The position numbers were made by a program, and so were the translations under genes. The notes beneath the pieces were generated by a model. It saw only the letters and a list, made by a program, of their open reading frames with translations. It searched no databases and was not told the origin of the DNA. 64,000 nt of DNA from Volutella citrinella. Lineage: Eukaryota; Ascomycota; Sordariomycetes; Hypocreales; Nectriaceae. Positions 32,610 to 42,627 of this stretch are shown one piece after another; position 1 is the stretch's first letter; each line of letters begins with the position of its first letter. The stretch lies in the NCBI GenBank assembly GCA_034401135.1, contig JAWZSP010000005.1, positions 248,001 through 312,000 of the forward strand, written 5' to 3'.

Positions 32610-34022
32610 CTATCGCACGCCGCCTCGCTGAATCATACGGTAGTCGACCCCCCCTTCTGCAAACATCAGCTCGACCCTGCCACTGTGATTATGCATCCAT
32701 GACATGAATTCATCCTGTTCCCTCTGCCCATTTGTCCAGTAGATAGCCGCCACAATGACTTGCTTCAGCTGCGGCACCCTCCAGGCTTCCCTGGCCAATA
32801 GCTCCAGGTCTGGCCAAGACCACGTGGTATTGTATAGCCTCAGGAACAGCGTGTTGATGCTTGGCGTGATGCTCTCAATGAAGCATGTTCCTGGTCCTCC
32901 AGTCTCCCCATCGTGCCAGCAGATGGCGGAGTCATTCAGCTTCAGCGTCTCCAACTTTGTGAACTGCTGCAGCTGCAGCCTGTCTATCTTTTCGTCTGGG
33001 TCGTTTGACTCACGGTGGGCCGGCCTGATGTCGAGAAACCTAAGCGAGCCCGCCACCGGCCGCAGGTGGTCGAGGATATGGGTGTTTGTGAAGGGATCTG
33101 TGACCCACTCGCCGACATATCCCTCCCCCGCGTTGTACACAAAATGCTCCAAGTGAGGCGCGTGCTCGATAATGTCGCGGATCAGGTCCTGGGCCTCCGA
33201 GTCCTCCTCGAGAAAACAGGAATGCATCTGGACTATGCGGAGCGAGCGACGTGTGCCCCCGAGGAACAACTTGCCCTCCTCCTCCATTGGACCTCGGCCC
33301 TGGCACGACTTGAGAACCAAGTGCTCGAGATCTGGTGCCATGTTCAGCAGCACGCGCGCGGCCGCCAAGTCGCTATCTAGTTCCGACTCGATCTCAAGGC
33401 GTCTCAGACCATGCTTGGACGCAGCCGAGAGCCCCAATCTCCGGCAGCGCTCCTCGACGTAGTGTCCCAACCTGAACTCTTCAAACTCCTCAGAGTAGCG
33501 TCCACTTTCAACATGGACCAGTAGCGACTCGAGGTTTGGGAGCATGGTGAAGAGAAACTCCACTCGAAACATGTCGCGATGTATCGAGGTGTGCCCGACT
33601 TCAGTATCCTTTTCTCGCTCCATACCCAGTCGCCGCGCCACTCTCTCGACGACATCCTGCTGTTCCAACTTGGAGTCGGTCCAGAACCTGCCGCCCTCAC
33701 CTCGTCGCTGGCGCAACTCCTTGACCTGCGCAGCCAAGTCTGGCCGCCGGTCTAGCGTTTGGATGAGGTGTGACAGAATCGGTTGGGCTGGAACCGAGGC
33801 TATATAATGGAAGAGCCATGGCTGAGCTACAATCCTTAGAACCTTGCAGGTCCTGCACAGGACGATCAAGGCGTTCCGGGCCGGGCTGTTGTGCTCCGAA
33901 AAGAGGTGGACCAGTTTGAGGTCATCGTGTCTCTCTGGGTAGCAGTGGTCGCACAAGTAGGCGATGATGCTTTCCAAGATCTCCACGGGTAGCCGTAGCA
34001 AGCTGGTCTTCATGTTTGTCAT
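32610..34022 (-). CDS. F-box domain protein
   Basis: Single exon, 470 aa. MTNMKTSLLRLPVEILESIIAYL at the N-terminus is an F-box, with the core LPxEILExI. The rest is a series of leucine-rich, weakly repeated segments (LRRLEIESELDSDL, PDLEHLVLKSCQG, RSLRIVQMHSCFL, PHLEHFVYNAGEG, KLETLKLNDSAI), which suggests an LRR-like substrate-binding part. F-box proteins bind Skp1 and bring a substrate to the SCF ubiquitin ligase. The start may be either ATG at 34022 or the next at 34013. No linked partner gene shows what the substrate is. Family confident, role unknown. Confidence 0.88.
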   Translation of the reverse strand: MTNMKTSLLRLPVEILESIIAYLCDHCYPERHDDLKLVHLFSEHNSPARNALIVLCRTCKVLRIVAQPWLFHYIASVPAQPILSHLIQTLDRRPDLAAQVKELRQRRGEGGRFWTDSKLEQQDVVERVARRLGMEREKDTEVGHTSIHRDMFRVEFLFTMLPNLESLLVHVESGRYSEEFEEFRLGHYVEERCRRLGLSAASKHGLRRLEIESELDSDLAAARVLLNMAPDLEHLVLKSCQGRGPMEEEGKLFLGGTRRSLRIVQMHSCFLEEDSEAQDLIRDIIEHAPHLEHFVYNAGEGYVGEWVTDPFTNTHILDHLRPVAGSLRFLDIRPAHRESNDPDEKIDRLQLQQFTKLETLKLNDSAICWHDGETGGPGTCFIESITPSINTLFLRLYNTTWSWPDLELLAREAWRVPQLKQVIVAAIYWTNGQREQDEFMSWMHNHSGRVELMFAEGGVDYRMIQRGGVR

Positions 34023-35668
34023 TTCCGTCGAACGGGCTTGTCAGTGATGGCAAGCTCATACACGTAGATTCTGCCATTGCGAGTCGTGGTGTTTGCCTGC
34101 CAGGCCTTGTTTTACATCACGTGACTCACTACCAAAGTACCATTTACGAATTTCACTGCGTCTGGGAACCTACAGGAGGCCCAGATCACTATCCCAACGG
34201 AATGGGCGATGTCGGACAAAGTGGTTGATGTAGTCTATTATGGTGTCACAAAGCCAAGCGTCTCCACCAGTGGACCTCGGGAGGCTCGTCACACCCAAAA
34301 AGGAGCCGCGCCTAGGGTAGGCAACCTTGCTCTGCCGCCAAACGTATTCGAGCTGGAAAAGGGGGGTTTAATGAAGTGTGTGTTAGTTTCATGTCTGGGC
34401 ACTCTATACTCTATATTATTATTATTATTTTCTTTTTGCCATGGCCCAGGTGTCGTCAATTGTGTCATATTCGTACTTCAGTGGAAGCATTGGCAGGGGT
34501 GTGAGCCACACCTGATGCTTAATTGCCGAGACTGACTCGGCTGAGACACTGCAGCACCGGCCACAAACATTCCGAATATTAAGTCACACCGTATCCTGCA
34601 GAGTAACCGTAAGGATACTCTAATTGTTTCCTCTATTGTCAATTCAGTGTCCCTAGCAGGCCAGTTATACGGTTACGTTTGGGGGTAGATTGGGCAAATG
34701 CAGTATGAAGCACGAATTATATTACAAATGCATCTTATGGCGAATATAGAGGACAACGGGATTAGTCAAACATGGCACAATTTCAACATTTTTGAATGGA
34801 TGCTTGTGGCCTGTATGTGCGACGTGGCCAAGACGATGAATCCTCGTATTGTGTAATTATTTGTCAGTGAATGCGATGCAACTCAGCTAAGCCGGACATG
34901 GTCATGCAGTGACGCGTGATGCGACCTTGTTACACAAACATGCCTTCGGAGCACCCGATGGCCACCTCCCCTCCCCGTGCGACCAAACGAAAAGTGCACC
35001 AGGGACTATCACTTAAGCCTTTTCCGAGGAGACGGAACATTCTTGGCTCTCTACAGGGGTGGTGTGAACCAGGTGTTACCGCTGATCTTGGCCCTGGCAA
35101 GTGATTGAAGCATCACCTGGTAGCTCTGGAAGCGGACCCAAATAACGCACTAGTGATTACTAGGGTATGCGCTGTTGAGTCAGTCAAGGACTGAGTGCCG
35201 CTAGAAACTGCTTGGCAGCCAGGGAGTGTCAATTACCCCCAAACCACCCCGCACTTGTTAGCCCGGAGCAGTCGTCATCACGAACCAACGCACCAAAGTG
35301 TGGTAGCATGCAAGCCTATCAGAGGGTTGGCTTTTTTTCGGCTAAAATCTACGGCATTCATCTCGATCATCTGGCACGTGGGATTAAAATTTGCCGCGCT
35401 GTGACTTGCAAGGGCCTGTGTGATTCGTTCTTGGCAGCGTGGCAGTGAAGTGTGGAGAGCAAGACGTCGTCTTGACATGTTGCATTCGCCCTTGTGCTGC
35501 TGCGAACTGGGCGGTGGCATAGAGACAAGGAGTGGGAACTCTTTAATATTTTCCAATTGATTTGAGTGGGGAATCTTGAAAGTTGTTTGCACATCGTCTC
35601 ACATGCCATGTTGAGGCTTAGGGTAGTTGGCCTTGATGGCTCCACGAGGAAACAGATGCGCTGATGGT
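34023..35668. other. Gene-free stretch
   Basis: 1.65 kb, with an AT-rich part around 34.4-34.9 kb. Nothing supported as a gene. Contains the F-box promoter. Confidence 0.5.
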
Positions 35669-36758
35669 CTACTTGTCCCCCTGAATGAGATAGTCTTGCA
35701 AAGAATCCCGTATAGTCTCCTGTAGCCAGTGCGGAAATCCTCGGATTCCGGTTACCATGGACATGTGTGCGGGATGGAAGACTTGGCCGCTGTTGCCGGA
35801 GAGGATGTGCATGACGAGGGCATCGGCCACATCTTCGGCGTCGCGGAAATCGGGCCGTCTTTTTGCCGTGAGATATTCCTTCTCGACCAGCGGTGTCCAG
35901 ATAAATGCTGGATGAAAAGTACTACCGCGAGTTAGTGGCTGACAACAAAGACGACCCAAGCACTTCACGCGCAACTCACCTCGTCCTAACCTTGGGAGCG
36001 TTATACAGACAGCGAAGCTCCTGCGCCAGAGACTCTTGCAATGCCAGCTGGCTCACTTTTGTGCAACCATAATCCGATCCCAGCGCCCCGATGGCAAAGG
36101 CAGCCATGCTGGATACGGCGATGATGTGGCCATGGTTGCCCTCCACCATGGCGGGCAGGAATTCTTTGATCAGGGTAAAGTTGGAAATGATGTTGACTTC
36201 AAACACCTTTAGGAGTCTTTCTTCGCTCTTTTCGGTAAGTCGAGAGCGATTCGTCAGAGCAGCATTGTTCACCAAGACGGTTGGGTTTCCATGGTCCCGC
36301 TTTATCCGCGATGCAACGGCCTTGATGTTTTCCGTGCTAGAGATGTCTACCTGGTAGAAATGGGCATTTGCGGCTGGTCAAAGGTAAGAATAATGCACTC
36401 TTGAGTTTGGAAGTGAGAGATACTCACGTAACGGGTCTTTGGGTGGTGCAATATCGAGGTTGATGACTGTCGCGCCATGCTTGGCCAACTTCTTGACTAC
36501 TTCGCTGCCGAGACCACCGGATCCCCCGGTAACGACGACCAACTCATTGGGCCAATCGTACGTGTCTCGGACAAAGTTATTTAGCTTGGCCTGCGACCAC
36601 AGTTGATTTGCTTTCCGGAGAGCGGACAGGCCGATCAGGCCCAGGCCAAGACCGAGCCAGACTCTGTATGGACCATCCCGCTGCCGGGCGAGAAACTCGA
36701 AGCCTGCACCCACCGCAGCCACGACAGATGCCGATGCCGATGCAGCAAGGCTGGCCAT
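35669..36758 (-). CDS. Short-chain dehydrogenase/reductase with N-terminal membrane segment, 3 exons
   Basis: Model: complement(join(35669..35921, 35980..36373, 36428..36758)), 325 aa. An N-terminal hydrophobic segment (VWLGLGLGLIGLSAL) precedes the Rossmann fold. The cofactor motif is TGGSGGLG, with an Asp after beta-2 (NLDIAPP) that favours NAD(H). NNAA follows, the catalytic Ser lies in AVSSMAAF, and Tyr and Lys lie in DYGCTK. This is the layout of membrane-bound DHRS/RDH10/Ayr1-like reductases acting on lipids, retinoid-like or ketosteroid-like substrates. Introns of 54 and 58 nt are in phase (CACTAACTCG branch site). The ATG at 36758 starts just before the membrane helix. Substrate not known. 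Confidence 0.9.
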
Positions 36759-37096
36759 TGTGTTGCAATTTTGACGGTTGTTGAGATGAAGTTTTTGATG
36801 ATGAGGCGTCGCGTTTGGGCGAGAATTAGCGGCTGACGGCACGTGCCATGTCATGACGCGACACGGATTCCCTGTCTGGGAGTAAGGTGCGGGATTCAAA
36901 TTCCAGACTCCGTCCCAAACATGCGGAATGCCGATGCCGGGGATTATGGACAGTCCTGACTAGAAGTCATCGTGTTCGCATGATAGGGAGGAACAATGCG
37001 GCGTCCGACCAAAATGGTGAATCACGTTCACAAACTTCAGCATCTCTCAGCAGCTCAAAATGTGTAATCTCAAAGACAAAGTCGCTTGCAAGTCTA
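36759..37096. other. Intergenic
   Basis: SDR promoter and 3' flank of the next minus-strand gene. Nothing else seen. Confidence 0.6.
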
Positions 37097-38797
37097 TTAA
37101 CCATCCCTATATGTCTCTAAATAATTGACAGTCCTATCAGAAAACTGTCGTGCCATGGCATCAGAATGAGCATAGCGATGTGCATCTTGTAGTAACGGAG
37201 AAGAGAAACCCTTTGCAATGTCCAAAGGACTCATGGTATGGCGCCGATGTAGGCGACTGAACCCATGGAAGAGGACAGCAATAGCGAGAAACTCAGCGAT
37301 AAGAATGGCCGCGGTGATACTAAGGTAGACCACCTGGAGTTTGTATTTGGGTGTAGTATACACCTGGGTCCCTTGGACATCTTGTCGGTCTTCGGCATTC
37401 GAGAAAGCAATGGCGGTGCGAAAGGATATCTCTCTCACAGCTTCGAAGACAGCGGGGGTTGGATCGAACCAAGTCATGTTTGGAAGGCCGAGGGCGTAGT
37501 CGTCCGAGCTCATGTACGTGTACTTCAGAGGCCCGGTGCCTTGAACGGCCAGGTTTCCGGTGCGATAGAGCGTGATGTTGCTTCCGTAGAGCGCCTGGAT
37601 AGCTAACGCGATACCTCCTAACCGCGAAACGGCGCGGCTCAGGCCTGGAGCTTCGGGGTTGGCAGTAAGAATGCTGACGGTGCGGTTCTCTGTTTTGTCA
37701 ATGCTTGAACTTGCGCCCTCCAGTGTCGTGGTGCCATTGACATGTGTGAACGGATACTTCACTAGGGCATATTGAAGCACACAATTAGTATTAGTGAGCT
37801 CACCCTGTTCATCGGAGCTGCCCTTATATGTGGTGTTCAAGAGAATGGTATCCGCTTTGTTGGCGCCAAGTGCCGTGATGCTGATGGCGCCAATTTGAGT
37901 CGTGTTTCCAGGTTTCAGCACGCCAAACCCAAGGTCGTATTTGATGCCCTTCTTGGTGCAGTCGAGGTCGAATCCTGGTGCAATGACGACTCCCGAACAG
38001 GCTCCTTTGCAGCCTTTGATGGAGAGCTTGGTGATTGGTCTGCGTTCGGTGTAGTCTTGCACGACGAGAGAAAAGTTCGTCGTCAAGGTATTGATGGCCC
38101 TCGACTGTGACAGGTAGTAGCCTGTCCATTGGTTCAACGGATTGGCAGACAACCCGACGGTGAAGTTCACAGGTGTCGTCTCCTCGACGTTGTGTATCTG
38201 TGCGGCTTGCTGGAACAATGGAGAGACGGCTACACCGCCTAGCAAAAGTATGGACGGAATGGTGACCTTGTTTGGGTGCCTCAGACCGAGGATGGCGTCA
38301 ATCGCGCTTGCGCCATATTGCCAGTGCTGGTGAACCTCAGCGAGCCTGGGGCTTTCAATCATTTTGACCCAAAACGAAACCATGACACCTTCTCGAAATG
38401 CGGTTCTCATGGATATGCCTCCTATGGCCAATGTAACAGCGAGGACCACGGACAGCTGAACGGGCCGACTTTCAATTGGCCATGAGTCAATGGCCTTGCC
38501 ATCGGCGTGGATGACGACGGCGACACTGGCTGCGATGCTGGCCAAAGCGACGACGAGGGCGAAGATGCCTAGCCATGGAATTTTGGAGGCCAGCCCAGGT
38601 TTTTTGTGGTATCGAGCATCGGACGGCTCTAAAGGGATCATTCTCGCTTGTGAGCCGGCTTTGTCACCGCTTGAGCTTGGAAAGGGTTGTTGGCCATGGA
38701 GCAGATTTTGTTGCGCGTAAAAATCGTCAAGTTGGTGTTGTTGTGCTGCCCCCCCGTGCTGGGGCTGTTGCCCATAGTAAGGCGTCGACGAGGCCAT
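37097..38797 (-). CDS. Multi-pass membrane protein of unknown function
   Basis: Single exon, 566 aa. The N-terminus is Gln-rich and hydrophilic (about 1-70). Three predicted membrane helices follow (about 73-96, 112-130, 178-195). A large region of about 300 residues has many NxT/NxS sequons and Cys pairs (KGCKGAC, LDCTKKG), so it is probably outside. A final helix (VVYLSITAAILIAEFLAIAVLF) and a cytosolic tail end the protein. The pattern 'short loops, then REGVMVSFWVKMIESPRLAEVHQHWQYGASAIDAIL' reminds me of the DUF3176-type fungal membrane proteins, but I am not sure of the family. Probably at the plasma membrane; function unknown. Confidence 0.85.
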   Translation of the reverse strand: MASSTPYYGQQPQHGGAAQQHQLDDFYAQQNLLHGQQPFPSSSGDKAGSQARMIPLEPSDARYHKKPGLASKIPWLGIFALVVALASIAASVAVVIHADGKAIDSWPIESRPVQLSVVLAVTLAIGGISMRTAFREGVMVSFWVKMIESPRLAEVHQHWQYGASAIDAILGLRHPNKVTIPSILLLGGVAVSPLFQQAAQIHNVEETTPVNFTVGLSANPLNQWTGYYLSQSRAINTLTTNFSLVVQDYTERRPITKLSIKGCKGACSGVVIAPGFDLDCTKKGIKYDLGFGVLKPGNTTQIGAISITALGANKADTILLNTTYKGSSDEQGELTNTNCVLQYALVKYPFTHVNGTTTLEGASSSIDKTENRTVSILTANPEAPGLSRAVSRLGGIALAIQALYGSNITLYRTGNLAVQGTGPLKYTYMSSDDYALGLPNMTWFDPTPAVFEAVREISFRTAIAFSNAEDRQDVQGTQVYTTPKYKLQVVYLSITAAILIAEFLAIAVLFHGFSRLHRRHTMSPLDIAKGFSSPLLQDAHRYAHSDAMARQFSDRTVNYLETYRDG

Positions 38798-39353
38798 GGT
38801 GAATCTGGCTCGCCTCTGATGCAGAACTAATTTCCACTAGGTTATGTACTACATCTCTAGGGCTGTGCCAGGCCTAGGTGGCAGATTCAGCCCCAGGAGG
38901 GGAACCTGGCAAGCGCAGACAACCAAGATTGCGCACTGGTTCGCAATTGCCTTGCCGTTGGGTCTGCAGCAATCATACGACACGGAGGACTAAAATAGGA
39001 AGCTGCTCCACTAAAAATAACTAGCTGCCGATACCCAGCAAATAGTCTCGTCTAGATCATATATAGATCCTGGGATGGGGGCCAAGTCATCCCTGCCTTT
39101 TGGGCCTTGCAGCACTAGATCTGCCACAACACGATTATCCAAGTTTGATGGCGGACTGATGTCTCAGCTGTAGTTGGAGTTAGCATCACTGAAATCACAC
39201 ATTGCTTGGTGCGTGATCCGCTAGCTCATCTAGGAGAGTAACGTACGTCCGAGTGTCCAAGTCTGGCTGCCTCTGGTGCTACAGTCGACATCGCGACAAT
39301 GGCCCTGCAACATTTACAATCTCCCACTCTGTGCAACCCAATCAGGATTCGTT

Positions 39354-39504
39354 CTGTAAAAATCGGGAAATTCGCTCACATTAGTGGCCCCATTTCGTCT
39401 CCAGAAAAACAAGGCCAGCCAGGTGACAACAGTACCTTGCTGATCATGAGGCTCCGCGTGGGGACGGGGCCCCTGATGTGAGCGAATTTCCCAAGATTTT
39501 ACAG
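39354..39504 (+). mobile_element. MITE-like inverted-repeat element, copy A
   Basis: A 151-bp element with about 30-bp imperfect terminal inverted repeats. The left end is CTGTAAAAATCGGGAAATTC and continues into GCTCACATTAG; the right end is the inverse of CTGTAAAATCTTGGGAAATT and continues into CGCTCACATCA. The internal part TCTCCAGAAAAACAAGGCCA and the following GCCAG are shared with copy B at 48512-48667. No coding capacity. I could not define a certain target-site duplication. Confidence 0.8.
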
Positions 39505-39532
39505 TAATTACCCTTTCTCGGCTCCGACTGGC

Positions 39533-39913
39533 ATGTCTCATCTATTGCCAAGACGTTGCCAAGCCAGCTGGCGGAATTGTTACTTTGAATTGCGGAACTC
39601 AGCCGACCTCGCTTAGGGCTGACACAGGGGGTCCCTTCACAAATCTAAGAACAACAAGGCTGATTGCCTCGTCTAAGCTTAAATAGGCCCTGGACTCCTG
39701 GGGGACTGGTGTGCTACCAACTCAGCCACGTCTCAGCCATTGCCGAGGCCGTGGCCAAGGCCGGTGCCGGAATAGCGCCTGTGCTGCACAGCTGACATGG
39801 ACGGTGGACCCTGCTCAGGGCTGATAACAGGGGCCCCTCCCTAAATCTGACAAAAGCAACCCTGACTGGCTGGCCTTAATTTGAAGAGGCTCTGGGAGGA
39901 TCAGTGGGTACCA
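39533..39913 (+). repeat. Diverged tandem direct duplication (two ~190-bp units)
   Basis: Unit 1 (about 39533-39722) and unit 2 (about 39725-39913) share an ordered series of words. These are CAxGTCTCA..ATTGCC, then GCGGAAT or GCCGGAAT, then AGGGCTGA..ACAGGGG, then CTAAATCT or CAAATCT, and then CTTAA. Many substitutions separate them. Old tandem duplication; no coding function. Confidence 0.55.
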
Positions 39914-40117
39914 TCGCTTCATTTACACTTGCAAGCAGGCCAAATGTCCGAGAGCCTGGCAGGATCTGACCAATCTCCTCTTCTGCTCACGGTTCGATGG
40001 TCAAATTTTGAATTGAACTTGTCTGGCGTCTTGTTTTCAAGTATCTGGTTCATGAGTGATTAAGGATAGGTTGACAGCTACCACAAATGCGACATATGAA
40101 TGCCAGTTCTTGTTCCC

Positions 40118-41713
40118 TTAGAGGAAGACTATCGCAAGGACCATCAGCAGTGACAGAGAAGCACGGGCGGTAATCCTGCGTCCTGATGAGACTACCCCGT
40201 CCGTCGGTGCCGTAGCACTTGAGCCGGGTCTCTCAACCACACCTGAGCCGCGCGGTGGTACAATGGTAGCACCAGTGACAGTCGCTGCTCCCCCGCCAAG
40301 TGTCAAGGTCGTCCCTTGGTACACTGCAATGGTTGCGGGTACATAGCTGTCTCCCTCCTGCGTGACGCCAGCAGCTGGTACAGCGTATGTGGAAGTGCGT
40401 CCAGTACCAGGATCGACCACCTCCAGACCGGCCGTTCCAAGACTGACAATCTGTTCGCCCGTGACGGTGGACGCAAAACGTCCTGCGGAAGTGTTGGGGT
40501 TCCCTGGTTTGCCTGTATCATCTCCATTGGTGGGATTTCCGTTGGCGTTATTTCCACCCTTGACATCTCCGTCTCCCGAGTTGTTCCCAGCATTCCTCCC
40601 GTCCTCGCTACCATTGTTTGCTCCGGTATTCCCTTGGTCATCCTGCTTCGAGCCATTGCCATTGCTGTTGCCATTGCCATTGCCATTGCTGTTGCCATTG
40701 CCATCAGACTCATTGCCCCCTGCATTCGGTTCTGGTGTGGAAGGACGAGCAAGAGTTGGAGTTGGATCTTGCAGGGCTGCAGTTGGCTTGGTTGCTGCCG
40801 GCTCTGCAGCGGTTGGTTTGGCGCTGTCCTTCGTAGTTGCCGCGATCAGACCGTCGACCGCAGGAACGGCGTAGGGAGGGTCGAAAAGACCAAACTTGTT
40901 GTCCACAACACCACAGTGCTTCCAGTAGGGATAGCCCCAGCGTTTGAGCTCAATTGGGACAACCAAGAATGGGTTGCACCTGGTATCATCGCCCTTGATG
41001 GGAACTTCCTGTGTTGCCAGCTCAGTCCTGTTGAAACTGCGAGTACACGATATTCCCAGGTCACTAAGATACAGCTGACGGGGCTGTCGTCGTGTGGTTG
41101 TATGCGAGTTACTATAAGGCGGCAGCGTTGAAACTTCAGTGAGGTCGAATCCGAAGATCTTTCGGCTCGTCGACGGACCCAGGGGGCCGCATTCGTTGAA
41201 AGCGTATAGAGTGTTGACTATCATATATACAGAGGGAGACGTGCTGGTTAGAAGATTAGGATTGGTCTCTGTTCATCTGCGTGATTTGAGAAACCTACAA
41301 AGTGTAGTCGGATTGGTCATCCGTAAATGTCGACGGGTAGGAAAGATCTCCGACTGTTGGCCAAAATACCAGATCTACAGTCCCAGCGAACCTATTTCTG
41401 TGTCAGCAATCTGTGTCGATACAAGTTGCTTCTCATCAGACTAACATGCTGCAAAAGGGGGAGTTCCAAAGAGTTTCATTGTGTTCCTCGTTGAAGTAGG
41501 AGCATGTGTTGACAGGTATTCCATCGACCATGGACGGGCCTTCGGTGATGGTAGATGCATCCGTAATCGTAGCCGTGGCAGAAGTATTTCGCGGAGCCAG
41601 AGAAATGGCTTTTCACTGGTCAGCATATCATAAACATCAAAGGGAGCGCGATTCATACTCCCGGCATGGGTAGTTCCAACCACGCAGGCGAACAGCCCGA
41701 TGGACCACCACAT
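40118..41713 (-). CDS. Secreted, GPI-anchored, Asn/Gly-rich surface protein, 4 exons
   Basis: Model: complement(join(40118..41243, 41299..41391, 41446..41608, 41659..41713)), 478 aa. The signal peptide is MWWSIGLFACVVGTTHA. The folded part contains VDLVFWPTVGDLSYPSTFTDD, VNTLYAFNECGPLGPS and CNPFLVVPIELK, with several Cys and sequons. A Thr/Pro/Ala linker is followed by a low-complexity block built of NGNGNSNGN repeats. The C-terminus is Gly/Thr-rich and ends with a hydrophobic tail (RASLSLLMVLAIVFL) after Ser/Gly residues, a GPI-attachment layout. Introns of 55, 54 and 50 nt all fit phase; the exon joins restore a continuous hydrophobic/aromatic core. I do not recognise the family. Likely a cell-wall protein. 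Confidence 0.82.
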
Positions 41714-42627
41714 GGTAGACAGTATCAATGGAATGGCAAAACAAGCTTGTGGAGGCTAAAGGAGACTGGTGATTTTAGTTGTTTGATAATGGAAAGTGAA
41801 GAAATGGTAGTGGGGGCGTCCATTCCGGTTAAGGGGCATGCGCATGACAGGTTATGGCTTCGAGGGCAGTATGCGCGCCATCGGCCCGTAAGCCGTCCTG
41901 CTCTAGAGCCCGGCTGAAATGTGCAAAACTGATGCCCAGGGCTTGGCAACACTTTAAACGCAGGGGGAGGTTATCTGATCTCTTCACCACCAACGTTAGG
42001 CAACAGGCGAACCAGGCCGCATAAATCTCTGGAAAGGTCGCGCCCTCATTCGTCTAAGCGAAGCTTCCAGGGGTGAGCCAATACCCAGAGCCTCCAAGGT
42101 ACTAGCACTAGGCTAAAAGCTGACAGTTGGTCCCGATATTTGCTCCCCCCAATGTGGCAGGCCGAGTATGCACTAGGGCGGTGGGAAATCGCCCGTCTCA
42201 AGGCTGATCCGGAGTGATGCGGAGCCGCCACGTACTGCACTGTGTAGTCGAACGACAGGGCTGGCCCTGTCCGAGTTCGTCCTGCAGCCCCACTGTCGAC
42301 ATTTCGGCTTTCGGCTGTTTCGGTAACGTAACAATGGATTCCTTGGCTGGGGCTGTATAACCGCCAAGGTACTACGGACGGTGCCTCCGATTGGTCACCG
42401 CTTTCAGCTTTGAAGCAACTCATCAAAACAAGGGAGCCCAATTCTCCCATTCGTGAGGCTCTGCGCGTCTGCCTAATCGCTTTCCCTATGCATGTCGTTC
42501 ACCAGGTACCGAGCCTACCCTCTGCCGTTGAACAGATGGGCCAAGCTGTCAACGCAGTTCAGAGCCGCCCTGACGACACAGAACAGTCCGCCATCGTGCC
42601 TCTTCAGTGTCCCCATGATTGGTAGCT
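41714..42627. promoter_or_regulatory. Divergent promoter region
   Basis: 914 bp between the GPI-anchored protein gene (leftward) and the aspartic-protease-like gene (rightward). No gene or clear operator seen. Confidence 0.5.

Larger units (their letters stand above)
38798..40117. other. Gene-free stretch with MITE-like element and a diverged duplication
   Basis: 1.3 kb. Contains the inverted-repeat element at 39354-39504 and two diverged direct copies at 39533-39722 and 39725-39913. No gene supported. Confidence 0.6.

Noticed and set aside
37440..37470. GGATCGAACC-like words as tRNA T-loops
   Set aside because: They lie inside a coding region and no cloverleaf can be drawn around them. Similar words at 17870 and 63395 fail too.
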